Below are positions 1-8,763 of a stretch of DNA of 34,736 bases, piece after piece (within the stretch, counting starts at the first letter, position 1; each line of letters begins with the position of its first letter). The stretch is from assembly GCA_009840945.1 (NCBI GenBank), contig VXMU01000065.1:1-34736 (forward strand), read 5' to 3'. A program made the position numbers and the translations under genes. This stretch comes from Chloroflexota bacterium. Its GTDB lineage: Bacteria; Chloroflexota; Dehalococcoidia; UBA2979. Under the pieces are notes generated by a model that was given only the letters and a program-made list of their open reading frames with translations, was not told where the DNA came from and searched no databases.

Positions 1-2
1 GC

Positions 3-602
3 GCCGCGATAGCGCTGCTCGCCGCCACCGCACTCGTGATCGGCGCCTGCGGGGGGGACGACGTCGAGCAGCCGGCCGAAGCCACTGCCGAGAGCACGCC
101 CATCCCCTCCGCCACGCCGTTCGCCGCCGTCCCCGCCCCCACCATCGTCGCCACCGCGACCCCGGCGGCGACGACCTCGCCGAGCCAGCCCGCGGCCGCC
201 GGCGACGAGATCGAGTACGAGGTCGAGGCCGGCGACACGCTCTCCGCCATCGCCGAGGAGTTCGACACGACCATCGAAGCCATCATGGAGCGCAACGACA
301 TCGAGGATGCTGCGCTGATCTACGTGGGCCAGAAGCTCATCGTGCAGCGCGGCTACACCCCCGAAGGCGCCGGCACGGCCGGCGATGACGCCGCCGACGA
401 TGGCGAGGACGCCGGTGACTCGGGCGGCGAGACCACCACCGACGAGTCGGGCGCGCGGATCTACGTCGTGCAGGCCGGTGACACGGCCTACGGCATCGCG
501 CTGCAGTTCGATGTCACCCTCGAGGAGCTGGCGGCGGCCAACGGCACCACCGTGGACGCCCTGGGCAGCCTCTTCGAGGGCGAGGAGCTGATCATCCCCT
601 GA
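3..602 (+). CDS. LysM-domain lipoprotein (5' end outside window)
   Basis: The gene runs in from the left edge; the first in-frame codon is at base 3 and the true start is not visible. A GTG at 36 is also in frame, but it lies inside the signal peptide and is unlikely to be the start. The visible N-terminus is a hydrophobic Ala/Leu stretch ending in a lipobox (V-I-G-A-C, Cys codon at 48-50), so the protein should be exported and lipidated. A Thr/Ala/Pro-rich linker follows, then two LysM modules: one around EAGDTLSAIAEEFDTT (about bases 225-350) and one around QAGDTAYGIALQFDVT (about 470-600), separated by an Asp/Gly/Glu-rich linker. LysM modules bind N-acetylglucosamine-containing glycans such as peptidoglycan. 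No catalytic domain is visible, so it is probably a wall-binding surface lipoprotein. It ends with TGA. Confidence 0.85.
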   Translation, partial: AAIALLAATALVIGACGGDDVEQPAEATAESTPIPSATPFAAVPAPTIVATATPAATTSPSQPAAAGDEIEYEVEAGDTLSAIAEEFDTTIEAIMERNDIEDAALIYVGQKLIVQRGYTPEGAGTAGDDAADDGEDAGDSGGETTTDESGARIYVVQAGDTAYGIALQFDVTLEELAAANGTTVDALGSLFEGEELIIP

Positions 603-701
603 CTCCCGGCGCGCCCTGCCATGCTGGGCGGGCGTGGTCTGGCGCTGCGCCGCTAACCCCCCGATACTCCGCCCGCGCGCGCCGCCGCGGGTGGACCGGG
701 C

Positions 702-720
702 GGGCGGCGCCCCGCCGCCC
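702..720. terminator. GC-rich hairpin between lysM gene and pccB
   Basis: GGGCGGCG (702-709) and CGCCGCCC (713-720) form a perfect 8-bp inverted repeat around a 3-base loop, about 100 bases after the LysM gene stop and 62 bases before the carboxylase start. No T-run follows, so intrinsic termination is only a possibility. It could equally be chance in very GC-rich DNA. Confidence 0.3.
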
Positions 721-782
721 CGGGCCCCGCGACGAGGGGCGGACCGTACGACCATGACGACTCGACACGCGGCGGCGCGGCA

Positions 783-2327
783 GTGAGCCACGAAGACCGC
801 CTGGCGGAACTCACCGAACGCAAGCAGAGCGGCCTCCTCGGCGGCGGCCAGGCCCGCATCGACGCCCAGCACGAGCGCGGCAAGCTCACCGCGCGCGAGC
901 GCATCGACCAGCTCCTCGACCCCGGCACGTTCGACGAGCTCGACGCGCTGGGCGTGGACTGGGGCGAGAACGGCTCGGGGGAGCGCTTCTACGGCGACGC
1001 GGTGGTCACCGGCTGGGGGCAGATCGACGGCCGCCCGGTCTGCGTGTTCGCGCAGGACTTCACGGTCTTCGGCGGCTCACTCTCCACCGTCGTCGGCGAG
1101 AAGATGGCGAAGGTCATGGACCTCGCCCTCAAGACCGGCGTCCCGATGATCGGCCTCAACGACTCGGGCGGCGCGCGCATCCAGGAGGGCGTCGACTCGC
1201 TCGCCGGGTACGGCGACATCTTCCTGCGCAACGTGCGCGGCTCCGGCGTGATCCCGCAGATCAGCGTGATCATGGGCCCGTGCGCGGGCGGCGCCGTCTA
1301 CTCCCCGGCGATCACCGACTTCGTGTTCATGGTCGAGGGCACGGCCCAGATGTACATCACCGGCCCCGACGTCATCCGCAGCGTCACCGGCGAGGAGACC
1401 AGCTTCGAGGAGCTGGGCGGGGCGATGTCCCACGCCGCCAAGTCCGGCGTCTCGCAGTTCGCGTTCAGCGACGAGCAGGCCTGCCTGGACGAGGTGCGGC
1501 GCCTGCTCTCCTTCCTCCCCGCCAACAACGTCGAGTCCCCGCCGTTCGTCGACACGGGTGACGACCCCAACCGCACCCTCGACGACATCCTCAGCATCGT
1601 CCCCGAGGACGACGCCATCCCGTACGACGTGCGAGACGTGATCGAGCGGCTGCTCGACAACGGCGACTTCATGGAGGTCCACGAGTTCTTCGCGCAGAAC
1701 ATCGTCGTCGGCTTCGGGCGCATCGGAGGCCAGACCGTCGGCGTGGTGGCGAACCAGCCGATGTACCTCGGCGGCGTGCTCGACATCGACTCGTCGCGGA
1801 AGGCGGCGCGCTTCGTGCGCCTCTGCGACTCGTTCAACGTGCCGGTCGTGACGCTGGTCGACGTGCCCGGCTACCTGCCGGGCGTGGCGCAGGAGTACGG
1901 CGGCATCATCGCGCACGGCGCGAAGCTGCTGTACGCCTACGCCGAGGCGACCGTGCCGCTCATCACCGTGATCACGCGCAAGGGCTTCGGCGGCGCCTAC
2001 GTGGCGATGGGCTCCAAGCACCTCGGCGCCGACATCAACTTCGTGTGGCCCGGCGGGGCGATTGCCGTCATGGGCGGCAGCCAGGCGGTGAACATCATCA
2101 ACCGCCGCGAGCTCCAGGCCGCCGAGGACGAGGCCGCCGTCCGCGCCGAGCTCGTCGCCGACTACCAGGAGCGCATCGAGCACCCGTACATCGCGGCGGC
2201 CAAGGGCTACGTCGACGACGTGATCGATCCACGAGACACGCGCGCCCGCATCGCGCAGGCGCTGCGCATGCTGCAACGCAAGGCAGAGTCACCGCTGGCG
2301 AAGAAGCACGGGAACATCCCGCTCTAG
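783..2327 (+). CDS. pccB: acyl-CoA carboxylase carboxyltransferase (beta) subunit, propionyl-CoA type
   Basis: This 514-residue protein has the length and full architecture of propionyl-/methylmalonyl-CoA carboxyltransferase subunits: two tandem crotonase-fold halves. It transfers the carboxyl group from carboxybiotin to an acyl-CoA. Visible signatures are [18 protein letters not shown] near residue 128, [18 protein letters not shown] near 163, [18 protein letters not shown] near 358 and [17 protein letters not shown] near 400, the last two belonging to the C-terminal half that binds carboxybiotin. The GTG start at 783 is chosen because the protein then begins with the usual short N-terminal helix; no good Shine-Dalgarno sequence is visible. 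No biotin carboxylase or biotin carrier gene lies in the window, so the alpha subunit must be elsewhere. Substrate choice (propionyl-CoA versus acetyl-CoA) cannot be fixed by eye. It may feed propionyl-CoA via methylmalonyl-CoA into the neighbouring TCA genes. Confidence 0.9.
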   Translation: MSHEDRLAELTERKQSGLLGGGQARIDAQHERGKLTARERIDQLLDPGTFDELDALGVDWGENGSGERFYGDAVVTGWGQIDGRPVCVFAQDFTVFGGSLSTVVGEKMAKVMDLALKTGVPMIGLNDSGGARIQEGVDSLAGYGDIFLRNVRGSGVIPQISVIMGPCAGGAVYSPAITDFVFMVEGTAQMYITGPDVIRSVTGEETSFEELGGAMSHAAKSGVSQFAFSDEQACLDEVRRLLSFLPANNVESPPFVDTGDDPNRTLDDILSIVPEDDAIPYDVRDVIERLLDNGDFMEVHEFFAQNIVVGFGRIGGQTVGVVANQPMYLGGVLDIDSSRKAARFVRLCDSFNVPVVTLVDVPGYLPGVAQEYGGIIAHGAKLLYAYAEATVPLITVITRKGFGGAYVAMGSKHLGADINFVWPGGAIAVMGGSQAVNIINRRELQAAEDEAAVRAELVADYQERIEHPYIAAAKGYVDDVIDPRDTRARIAQALRMLQRKAESPLAKKHGNIPL

Positions 2328-2398
2328 ACCGGCGCGGACCGTCCGCCGCTACCGTTCGCACCGCACACCGGCTCGCGAGCAACCCACGAGGGGGCCTG

Positions 2399-3619
2399 AT
2401 GGCAAAGATCAAGGTGCAGAACCCGATCGTCGAGCTCGACGGCGACGAGATGACCCGCATCATCTGGGCCTGGATCCGCGAGCAGCTGATCCTTCCCTAC
2501 CTCGACGTCGACCTCGATTACTACGACCTCGCGATCCAGTCGCGTGACGCCACTGAGGACCAGATCACCATCGACGCCGCGGAGGCCATCAAGCGCCACG
2601 GCGTCGGCGTGAAGTGCGCCACCATCACCCCCGACGAAGACCGCGTGGTGGAGTTCGACCTCAAGCAGATGTGGCGCTCGCCGAACGGCACGATCCGCAA
2701 CATCCTCGGCGGCACCGTCTTCCGCGAGCCGATCGTGATGAGCAACATCCCGCGGCTCGTCCCCGGCTGGAAGCAGCCGATCGTGATCGGCCGTCACGCC
2801 TTCGGCGACCAGTACCGCGCCACCGACTTCGTCGTGCCCGGCCCCGGCCGCCTCACCATGACCTTCACCCCCGCCGGCGGCGGCGCGCCCGAGGAGCGTG
2901 AGGTCTTCGACTTCACCGAGGGCGGCGGCATCGCCATGGGCATGTACAACCTCGACGACTCGATCCGCGGCTTCGCCCGCGCCTGCATGACCTACTCGCT
3001 CGACCGCGGGCTGCCGCTGTACTTCGCGACCAAGAACACGATCCTCAAGGCCTACGACGGCCGCTTCCGCGACCTCTTCCAGGAGGTCTTCGACGCCGAA
3101 TTCGCCGGGCGCTTCGGCGAGGCGGGCCTCACGTACGAGCACCGGCTCATCGACGACATGGTCGCGCAGGCCCTCAAGTGGGACGGCGGCTTCGTCTGGG
3201 CCGCCAAGAACTACGACGGCGACGTCCAGTCCGACGTGGTCGCGCAGGGCTTCGGCTCGCTTGGCCTCATGACCTCCGTGCTGCTCACGCCCGACGGCAA
3301 CACCGTCGAGGCCGAGGCGGCGCACGGCACCGTCACGCGCCACTACCGCCAGCACCTCCAGGGCAACGAGACCTCCACGAACCCGATCGCCTCGATCTTC
3401 GCGTGGTCGCGCGGGCTGCGGTACCGCGGCCGCATGGACAACACCCAGGACGTCGAGGACTTCGCCGACACGCTCGAGCGCGTCTGCATCGACACCGTCG
3501 AGTCGGGCGACATGACGCGCGACCTGGCGATGAACATCGGCCCGGACGTGGAGTGGCTCAACACCCGCACGTTCTTCGACCGCATCGTCGAGCGGCTCAA
3601 CCGCGAGATGGCAGGCTAG
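2399..3619 (+). CDS. icd: NADP-dependent isocitrate dehydrogenase (eukaryote-like homodimeric type)
   Basis: This 406-residue protein oxidatively decarboxylates isocitrate to 2-oxoglutarate, reducing NADP. The N-terminus ([19 protein letters not shown]), the [16 protein letters not shown] segment, [19 protein letters not shown] and the coenzyme-binding [11 protein letters not shown] near residue 310 are typical of the type II NADP-IDH family (about 400-415 residues) found in mitochondria and many bacteria, not the Escherichia coli type. The open frame extends upstream into pccB, but the ATG at 2399 follows a good ribosome binding site (GAGGGGG, 2388-2394) and gives the family N-terminus. It lies 71 bases after pccB and is followed, after 150 bases, by mdh on the same strand, so the three genes may be co-transcribed. 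Confidence 0.95.
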   Translation: MAKIKVQNPIVELDGDEMTRIIWAWIREQLILPYLDVDLDYYDLAIQSRDATEDQITIDAAEAIKRHGVGVKCATITPDEDRVVEFDLKQMWRSPNGTIRNILGGTVFREPIVMSNIPRLVPGWKQPIVIGRHAFGDQYRATDFVVPGPGRLTMTFTPAGGGAPEEREVFDFTEGGGIAMGMYNLDDSIRGFARACMTYSLDRGLPLYFATKNTILKAYDGRFRDLFQEVFDAEFAGRFGEAGLTYEHRLIDDMVAQALKWDGGFVWAAKNYDGDVQSDVVAQGFGSLGLMTSVLLTPDGNTVEAEAAHGTVTRHYRQHLQGNETSTNPIASIFAWSRGLRYRGRMDNTQDVEDFADTLERVCIDTVESGDMTRDLAMNIGPDVEWLNTRTFFDRIVERLNREMAG

Positions 3620-3634
3620 GAACAGCACGAACAC

Positions 3635-3663
3635 CCGAGGGGCGATCCGGCGGTCACCCTCGG
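3635..3663 (+). terminator. hairpin after icd
   Basis: CCGAGGG (3635-3641) pairs with CCCTCGG (3657-3663) across a 15-base loop, 15 bases after the icd stop codon. No T-run follows. It could be a weak terminator or an mRNA-stabilising 3' hairpin between icd and mdh. Confidence 0.3.
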
Positions 3664-3769
3664 AGCATCAACCCGGAACCGCACACCACACGAAGCACGC
3701 ACACGCGTCCCCCGCGGGCCCCGCCCGCAACGCAGGCACGGGGGCGCGCCCGCACGAAGGGACAGCACC

Positions 3770-4708
3770 TTGTCAGACCGCAAGCAGGTCACGATCGTCG
3801 GCGCCGGGAACACCGGCACCTCCATGGCGCAGATCCTCGCAGCGCGTGGCTACGCCGACGTCACGCTCATCGACATCGTCGAGGGGCTCCCGCAGGGCAA
3901 GGCGCTCGACATCCAGGAAGCCTCGCCGTGGGTCGGCACCAGCGTGCGCGTGAACGGCACCAACGACTGGGCCGACACCGCCGGCTCCGACGTGGTCGTG
4001 GTCACCTCGGGCGTGCCGCGGCGGCCCGGCATGACGCGCGAAGACCTGCTCGGCACCAACGCCGGCATCGTCCGCAGCGTCGTCGGGAGCGCCATCGAGC
4101 ACTCGCCGGACGCCACCTTCATCATCTTCGCCAACCCCATGGACGCGATGTGCCACGTCGCCCTCGAGGCCAGCGGCCTCCCGGCCGCGCGGGTCGTCGG
4201 CCAGGGCGGGATGCTCGACAGCACGCGCTACCGCACGTTCATCGCGATGGAGCTCGGCGTCTCGGTGCGCGACGTCTCGGCGTGGGTGCTCGGCGGCCAC
4301 ACGGAGGCGACGATGGTCCCAATCGTCTCCTCGGCGACCGTCGGCGGCGTCCAGCTGACCGCGCTCATGGCGCAGGACCGCATCGACGCGGTCGTGGACC
4401 GGACGACGAAGGGCGGCGCGGAGATCGTCGGCCTGCTCAAGACGGGATCGGCCTTCACGGCCCCCGCCGCCGCGACCATCGAGATGGTCGACGCCATTCT
4501 CCGCAACGAGCGCCGCATCCTCCCCTGCTGCACGCTGCTGACGGGCCAGTGGGGCATCGAGAACGCCTACGTCGGCGCCCCGATCCTGCTCGGCGCCGGC
4601 GGAGTCCTCGACATCTACGAGTCGCCGCTGAGCGAGTCTGAGACGGCGGGGATGGTCGCCGCGGGCGAAGCGGTGCTGGAGCTCGTGGCGGCGACGCCAG
4701 GGGAGTAG
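3770..4708 (+). CDS. mdh: malate dehydrogenase (LDH-like family)
   Basis: This 312-residue NAD-dependent malate dehydrogenase interconverts malate and oxaloacetate. The Rossmann motif GAGNTG is at 11-16, the acidic residue after the second strand (LIDIVEG) favours NAD, substrate arginines lie in GVPRRPGMTRED (81-92), N122 is in ANPMD, and the catalytic pair is D150 (in GGMLDSTRYR) and H177. MDH rather than LDH is indicated by Arg in the substrate loop. The TTG start at 3770 is supported by an upstream GAAGGGA about 8 bases away. One oddity: the loop after the catalytic His reads GGHTEATMVP, one residue longer than the usual GGHGDTMVP. It sits 150 bases after icd on the same strand. A strong hairpin follows its stop. 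Confidence 0.93.
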   Translation: MSDRKQVTIVGAGNTGTSMAQILAARGYADVTLIDIVEGLPQGKALDIQEASPWVGTSVRVNGTNDWADTAGSDVVVVTSGVPRRPGMTREDLLGTNAGIVRSVVGSAIEHSPDATFIIFANPMDAMCHVALEASGLPAARVVGQGGMLDSTRYRTFIAMELGVSVRDVSAWVLGGHTEATMVPIVSSATVGGVQLTALMAQDRIDAVVDRTTKGGAEIVGLLKTGSAFTAPAAATIEMVDAILRNERRILPCCTLLTGQWGIENAYVGAPILLGAGGVLDIYESPLSESETAGMVAAGEAVLELVAATPGE

Positions 4709-4713
4709 CAGGC

Positions 4714-4730
4714 GCCCCGCGCCGCGGGGC
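4714..4730. terminator. hairpin between convergent mdh and DUF5677-like gene
   Basis: GCCCCGC (4714-4720) and GCGGGGC (4724-4730) form a perfect 7-bp stem with a 3-base loop, 6 bases after the mdh stop and 65 bases from the stop of the convergent gene. The + strand continues TCTC with no long T-run. Its placement between two convergent genes suits a terminator. Confidence 0.45.
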
Positions 4731-4794
4731 TCTCACGGACCGAACGCTATCGGCAGGGCTCGATTGCCGACGCAGGGAGGTGGCGGTAGCCGCG

Positions 4795-5637
4795 TTAGGG
4801 TTCTTCCATGCCGTGCACCGGGATGTTCTGGAAGTCTCCCGAAGCTAGTTCCGTGGCCTTGAGATACTCGACTATCCGGGCCACGCTCGACCTGAGCGGT
4901 GCATCCTCAGGATGGAATGTGTGGATGTGGGCCGCGAGCGCCCGGCAGACAACGGTGCCGATGGCGGGGAGTAGCGACGCTCTGTTGCGTGCCTGCCAGT
5001 CGCCGTAGACCACGTATCCGCCGTCCTGATGCCCGATGTAGGTGTTCCGAAGGCTGACCCATGTCCCGTGGATGTACGAACTCGGGTAGCGTTGGAAGAA
5101 CAGATAGTGACGGGGCTCGTCCGAGCCGATCGCGCGGAGCTTGGATGCGAAGTCAGGCCCCCACTGTTTCGGTGCCTCAACGACATCATCCGTCGAGAAC
5201 CCATCAGCATGCATACGTTCCATCGAGGCATCGACCAGGCGAGACTCCATAGGTTCCGCCGACCCGCCGCGTGCAGCGACTCGCGCCTGCAAGTCTTCTG
5301 CTAAGGCTAGTTCCACTTTCAAGCCACTCAAAGCAAAACGCCAATACGTATCGTCGTCACCGTGCCTGCACAGGTACTCGATGTCGACGGAGGTCTCCAG
5401 CACCAAGCGTGCGAGGGCATTGATTGGCGTAATGCTGGAGGGGTGTCTCGAGAGGATCTCAATGGAGCCCGCGACCTCGCGGAGTCGGAGCAAGAGCCCG
5501 ACATGGATCGCTTCGCGCAGGGAGAGAGGGTAATCCAATCTGCCCGCGACGAGCAGGACCATATCCAGAACAGCACTGTACTGCTCTCGTGCCTGATGCA
5601 ATCGCCGTTGCTCAGCGGTATATCCGAGTGTAGCCAT
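4795..5637 (-). CDS. DUF5677-like hypothetical protein in lower-GC DNA
   Basis: This 280-residue protein has no signal peptide or membrane segment. Helix-rich features resemble the DUF5677 type: a segment ALARLVLETSVDIEYLCRHG near residues 80-100 and a YIHGTW motif near 190, matching the conserved buried Arg/Glu and (S/Y)xHG seen in that family; this match is from memory. The function of such proteins is unknown. The gene is antisense to, and interrupts, a run of TCA genes (mdh before, fumC after). Its base composition is lower: two 60-base lines counted by hand gave 53% and 62% GC, against 73% for a line of fumC. This suggests recent acquisition. The ATG at 5637 has no clear Shine-Dalgarno site. 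No transposase, integrase or direct repeat is visible at its ends. Confidence 0.7.
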   Translation of the reverse strand: MATLGYTAEQRRLHQAREQYSAVLDMVLLVAGRLDYPLSLREAIHVGLLLRLREVAGSIEILSRHPSSITPINALARLVLETSVDIEYLCRHGDDDTYWRFALSGLKVELALAEDLQARVAARGGSAEPMESRLVDASMERMHADGFSTDDVVEAPKQWGPDFASKLRAIGSDEPRHYLFFQRYPSSYIHGTWVSLRNTYIGHQDGGYVVYGDWQARNRASLLPAIGTVVCRALAAHIHTFHPEDAPLRSSVARIVEYLKATELASGDFQNIPVHGMEEP

Positions 5638-5769
5638 GAATTCTAGGTCTACTGTCTAAGCACTTGAGCCGCTCACGCGTCGGCTGGGATCTTGCTGCCC
5701 ACAACCCCCACACCCGCTACCCTCACCCCGACCCCCGACACCACCACCGACGGAGGACCGAACCGACCG

Positions 5770-7170
5770 ATGACGACGACCGCAGCACCGACCCGCACCG
5801 AGACCGACAGCATGGGCGCCATCGAGGTGGCGTCGGACGTCTACTGGGGGGCGCAGACCCAGCGCTCGCTCCAGAACTTCAAGATCGGCACCGAGCGCAT
5901 GCCGCGCTCCATCATCCGAGCCCTCGGCATCGTGAAGCACGCCTCCGCCTCCGTGAACGAGGCCCTCGGCAAGCTCGAATCCCGGCGCGCCGACGCCATC
6001 CGCGCCGCCGCCCAGGAGGTCATCGACGGCGACCTCGACGACCACTTCCCGCTCGTCGTCTGGCAGACCGGCTCCGGCACCCAGTCCAACATGAACGCCA
6101 ACGAGGTCATCTCGAACCGCGCCATCGAGATGCTCGGCGGCGAGCTCGGCTCCAAGGACCCCGTCCACCCCAACGACCACGTCAACATGTCGCAGTCCTC
6201 GAACGACGTGTTCCCCGGCGCCATGTCGATCGCGACCGCCGAGGAGGCGACGCACCGCCTTATCCCCGGCCTGCACCACCTCCACGCCGCGCTCGCGGCG
6301 AAGCAGGCCGACTTCGACGACATCGTGAAGATCGGCCGCACGCACCTCATGGACGCGACGCCGCTCACGCTCGGCCAGGAGTTCTCGGGCTACGTGAAGC
6401 AGGTCGAGAACTCGGTCGCGCGCGTCGAGGGCGCCCTGCCGCGCATCCACGAGCTCGCCCTCGGCGGCACCGCCGTCGGGACCGGCCTCAACGCGCACCC
6501 CGAGTACGCTGAGCGCGTCGCGGCGGAGATCGCGAGCATCACGGGCCTGCCGTTCGTGACCGCGCCGAACAAGTTCGAGTCGCTCGCCGCGCACGACGCG
6601 CAGGTCGAGCTGTCGGGCCAGCTCAAGACCGTGGCCGCCTCGCTGATGAAGATCGCGAACGACGTGCGGCTGCTCGGCTCCGGCCCGCGCGCCGGGCTCG
6701 CCGAGCTGATGCTGCCGGCCAACGAGCCGGGCTCCTCGATCATGCCGGGCAAGGTGAACCCCACCCAGTCCGAGGCGCTCACGATGGTCTGCGCGCAGGT
6801 CATCGGCAACGACGTCGCCGTCAACGTCGGCGGCGCGACCGGGCACTTCGAGCTCAACGTCTTCAAGCCGGTGATCGTCTTCAACACGCTGCAGTCGATC
6901 CGCCTGCTGGGCGACGCGGCGGTGTCGTTCACCGACAACATGGTGGCCGGCATCGAGCCGAACCGTGAGCGCATCCAGCAGCTCATGGAGTCCTCGCTGA
7001 TGCTCGTGACGGCGCTGAGCCCGCGCATCGGCTACGACCGCGCGGCCGAGGTGGCCCACCACGCCCACGTCCACGGCTCGACACTGCGCGAGGCGGCCGT
7101 CTCGCTCGGCTACGTGACGGACGCGGAGTTCGACGAGTGGGTGCGGCCCGAGGACATGACCCACCCGTAG
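5770..7170 (+). CDS. fumC: fumarate hydratase, class II
   Basis: This 466-residue enzyme reversibly hydrates fumarate to malate; the class II family is an iron-free homotetramer of about 460 residues. It carries all three conserved regions of the fumarase/aspartase superfamily: [18 protein letters not shown], then [17 protein letters not shown] near residue 132, then [16 protein letters not shown], and the signature loop [15 protein letters not shown] near 321 carrying the catalytic Ser. The frame is open further upstream, but the ATG at 5770 is preceded by GGAGG at 5752-5756 (a slightly long 13-base spacing) and gives a normal family length. It follows mdh in metabolic logic, separated only by the inserted DUF5677-like gene, and lies near frdABCD, which makes or uses its substrate. 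Confidence 0.95.
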   Translation: MTTTAAPTRTETDSMGAIEVASDVYWGAQTQRSLQNFKIGTERMPRSIIRALGIVKHASASVNEALGKLESRRADAIRAAAQEVIDGDLDDHFPLVVWQTGSGTQSNMNANEVISNRAIEMLGGELGSKDPVHPNDHVNMSQSSNDVFPGAMSIATAEEATHRLIPGLHHLHAALAAKQADFDDIVKIGRTHLMDATPLTLGQEFSGYVKQVENSVARVEGALPRIHELALGGTAVGTGLNAHPEYAERVAAEIASITGLPFVTAPNKFESLAAHDAQVELSGQLKTVAASLMKIANDVRLLGSGPRAGLAELMLPANEPGSSIMPGKVNPTQSEALTMVCAQVIGNDVAVNVGGATGHFELNVFKPVIVFNTLQSIRLLGDAAVSFTDNMVAGIEPNRERIQQLMESSLMLVTALSPRIGYDRAAEVAHHAHVHGSTLREAAVSLGYVTDAEFDEWVRPEDMTHP

Positions 7171-7178
7171 GTCTGGCT

Positions 7179-7265
7179 CCCTCTCCCGCAGTATGGCTGG
7201 GTCGGAGAGCCGAGGCAGGCCTTGGCTCTCCTCGACGCGGGGATACCCCGCAGTGCGGGAGAGGG
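7179..7265. repeat. multi-stem palindromic intergenic element (REP/MITE-like)
   Basis: An 87-base element fills most of the gap between fumC and the next gene. Outer arms CCCTCTCCCGCA (7179-7190) and TGCGGGAGAGGG (7254-7265) are a perfect 12-bp inverted repeat. Inside are two further hairpins: GAGAGCCGAGG (7205-7215) against CCTTGGCTCTC (7220-7230), fully pairable in RNA with one G-U, and GCGGGG (7237-7242) against CCCCGC (7246-7251) around ATA. The whole folds as a three-way junction. A G-rich flank (7267-7278) supplies the GAGGG ribosome binding site of the downstream gene. The layout resembles dispersed REP/BIME-type or miniature elements. I see no second copy in this window. Confidence 0.7.
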
Positions 7266-7284
7266 TGGGGGGTGAGGGTCCGGC

Positions 7285-8532
7285 ATGGCGCTACGCGTTG
7301 TCGCCTCGGCGCTGGTCCTCGCTGCGCTGACGCTCGCAGCTGCGTGCGCGGGGGACGATGCCGACGAGCCAGAGCCGCCGGAGGCCGCCCCGCAAGCCGC
7401 ACTGAAGATCGGGCTCCTGCTCGATTCCGGCGAGGGCGTCGACGAGGCATCGATGGTGCGCCGGCAGGGCTTCGACCTGGCGATACAGCACATCAACGAC
7501 GCCGGGGGCGTCCTCGGACGCCCGGTGACCTACGTGCTCGCCGACCCGACGTCCGACCCGGACACTGCTGTCGAGGTCGCGCGACGGCTCGTGGAGGTCG
7601 AGGGCGTCCACGCGCTCGTCGGCCCGAGCTCCAGCGCGAACTCGATCCCGGTCGCCGAGCGGGTGGCGCGGCCCGCCGGCATCCCGATGATCAGCCCGTC
7701 GGCGACCTCGCCGCTGCTGACGACGGCCGACGACGGCGACTTCTTCTTCCGCACCGCGCTCTCGGACATCGCGCAGGGCCCGGTGCTGGCGCGCCTGACG
7801 CGTGAGCGCGGCTTCGAGCGCGTCGGCGTGGTCTACCGCGACGACGCGTGGGGCCGGGGGCTCTACGAGACCTTCGCGGCTGCCTGGGATGGCGACACCA
7901 CGGCGGTGGCGATCGAACCGGACGCCGAGACGTATCTTCCCGAGCTCCGGGCGACCGGCGACGGCGACGCGCTGGTCGTGATCACGTTCGCAGACGAAGC
8001 GGAGACGCTCGTGCGCGAGGCGCTCGACGCGGGCCTGTACGACCAGTTCGTCTTCGGCGACGGCGCGCGGCGGCAGGCGCTCGTCGAGGTGATCGGCGGG
8101 GACCGCCTCGGCGGGATGTACGGGACGGCGGGTGTCGCCAACCCGGGCACCGAGGCGCAGGCGACGTGGGACGCCGCGTACCGGGCGACGTACGGCGAGC
8201 TGCCGGTGACGCCGTACGTGCGCGAGACCTACGACGCCGCCATCGCCATCGCGCTCGCCGCCCAGGCGGCGGGCCGCCTCGACGGCGCAGCCATCCGCGA
8301 CCAGCTACGCGCCATTGGCGCGGCGCCGGGCGAGGTCGTGATAGCCGGAGCGGACGGCGTCACGCGCGCCCTCGAGGTCCTCGCCGGCGGTGGCGAGGTC
8401 GACTACGAGGGCGCGGCGGTGTCGCTGGACTGGGACGCAAACGGCGACCTGGTGCGTGGCCACATCGGCATCTGGCGCTTCACCGAGGACGAGCGGATCG
8501 AGGACCTCGAGGCCGTCGCGTTCGGCGAGTAG
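7285..8532 (+). CDS. ABC-type branched-chain amino acid substrate-binding lipoprotein
   Basis: This 415-residue extracytoplasmic binding protein has the Peripla_BP_6 (LivK-like, receptor-ligand) fold: a start IGLLLDSGEG, RRQGFDLAIQHINDAGGVLG near 60, ALVGPSSSANSIPVAE near 110, IPMISPSATSPLLT and RTALSDIAQGPVLA. The N-terminus is a lipoprotein signal with Cys21 in a Leu-Ala-Ala-Ala-Cys context, followed by an acidic/Pro linker. The ATG at 7285 follows GAGGG (7274-7278) at a 6-base spacing. No LivH/M/F/G permease or ATPase genes flank it, so it is an orphan whose partners lie elsewhere or which acts as a sensor. Its ligand cannot be told from sequence. It converges with the frd operon. Confidence 0.88.
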   Translation: MALRVVASALVLAALTLAAACAGDDADEPEPPEAAPQAALKIGLLLDSGEGVDEASMVRRQGFDLAIQHINDAGGVLGRPVTYVLADPTSDPDTAVEVARRLVEVEGVHALVGPSSSANSIPVAERVARPAGIPMISPSATSPLLTTADDGDFFFRTALSDIAQGPVLARLTRERGFERVGVVYRDDAWGRGLYETFAAAWDGDTTAVAIEPDAETYLPELRATGDGDALVVITFADEAETLVREALDAGLYDQFVFGDGARRQALVEVIGGDRLGGMYGTAGVANPGTEAQATWDAAYRATYGELPVTPYVRETYDAAIAIALAAQAAGRLDGAAIRDQLRAIGAAPGEVVIAGADGVTRALEVLAGGGEVDYEGAAVSLDWDANGDLVRGHIGIWRFTEDERIEDLEAVAFGE

Positions 8533-8551
8533 CGGGCGCGCGGCAAGGCGG

Positions 8552-8728
8552 CTACGAACCCCGCCGAGAGGTGACGAACACGGCGATGACGCCGCCGAGG
8601 ACTCCGGCGATGCCGCCCGTGACGAACGAGGGTGGGTCGGCGGCGAGTTCGGCGAGCAGGCCGACGATCACGCCGACCACCACGCCCGCGCCGATGGCCG
8701 TGAACAGGGTGCTCAGTCGGTCGGTCAT
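8552..8728 (-). CDS. small two-TM membrane protein at end of frd operon
   Basis: This 58-residue protein begins MTDRLSTLFTAIGAG and ends in SRRGS. It has two Gly/Val-rich hydrophobic segments (about 11-28 and 36-53) joined by a short acidic/Pro loop (ELAADPPS), with a positively charged C-terminal end. The ATG at 8728 has an upstream GAGGG (on the - strand) at about 4 bases and lies 35 bases after the frdD stop in the same direction, so it is probably the last gene of the operon. I do not recognise a family. It could be an accessory or assembly protein for the Frd membrane domain, or unrelated. Its two-TM pattern and ribosome binding site argue against a chance frame. Confidence 0.6.
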   Translation of the reverse strand: MTDRLSTLFTAIGAGVVVGVIVGLLAELAADPPSFVTGGIAGVLGGVIAVFVTSRRGS

Positions 8729-8763
8729 GGAGCCCTCGCTGTCCCCGGGGGCGGGGCGAGGGG

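Noticed and set aside
1077-2276. 399-codon - strand frame opposite pccB
   Set aside because: His/Val/Asp/Arg-rich mirror frame with no motif; pccB is complete on the other strand.
5656-7164. 502-codon - strand frame opposite fumC
   Set aside because: Mirror-frame composition; fumC on the + strand has every family signature.
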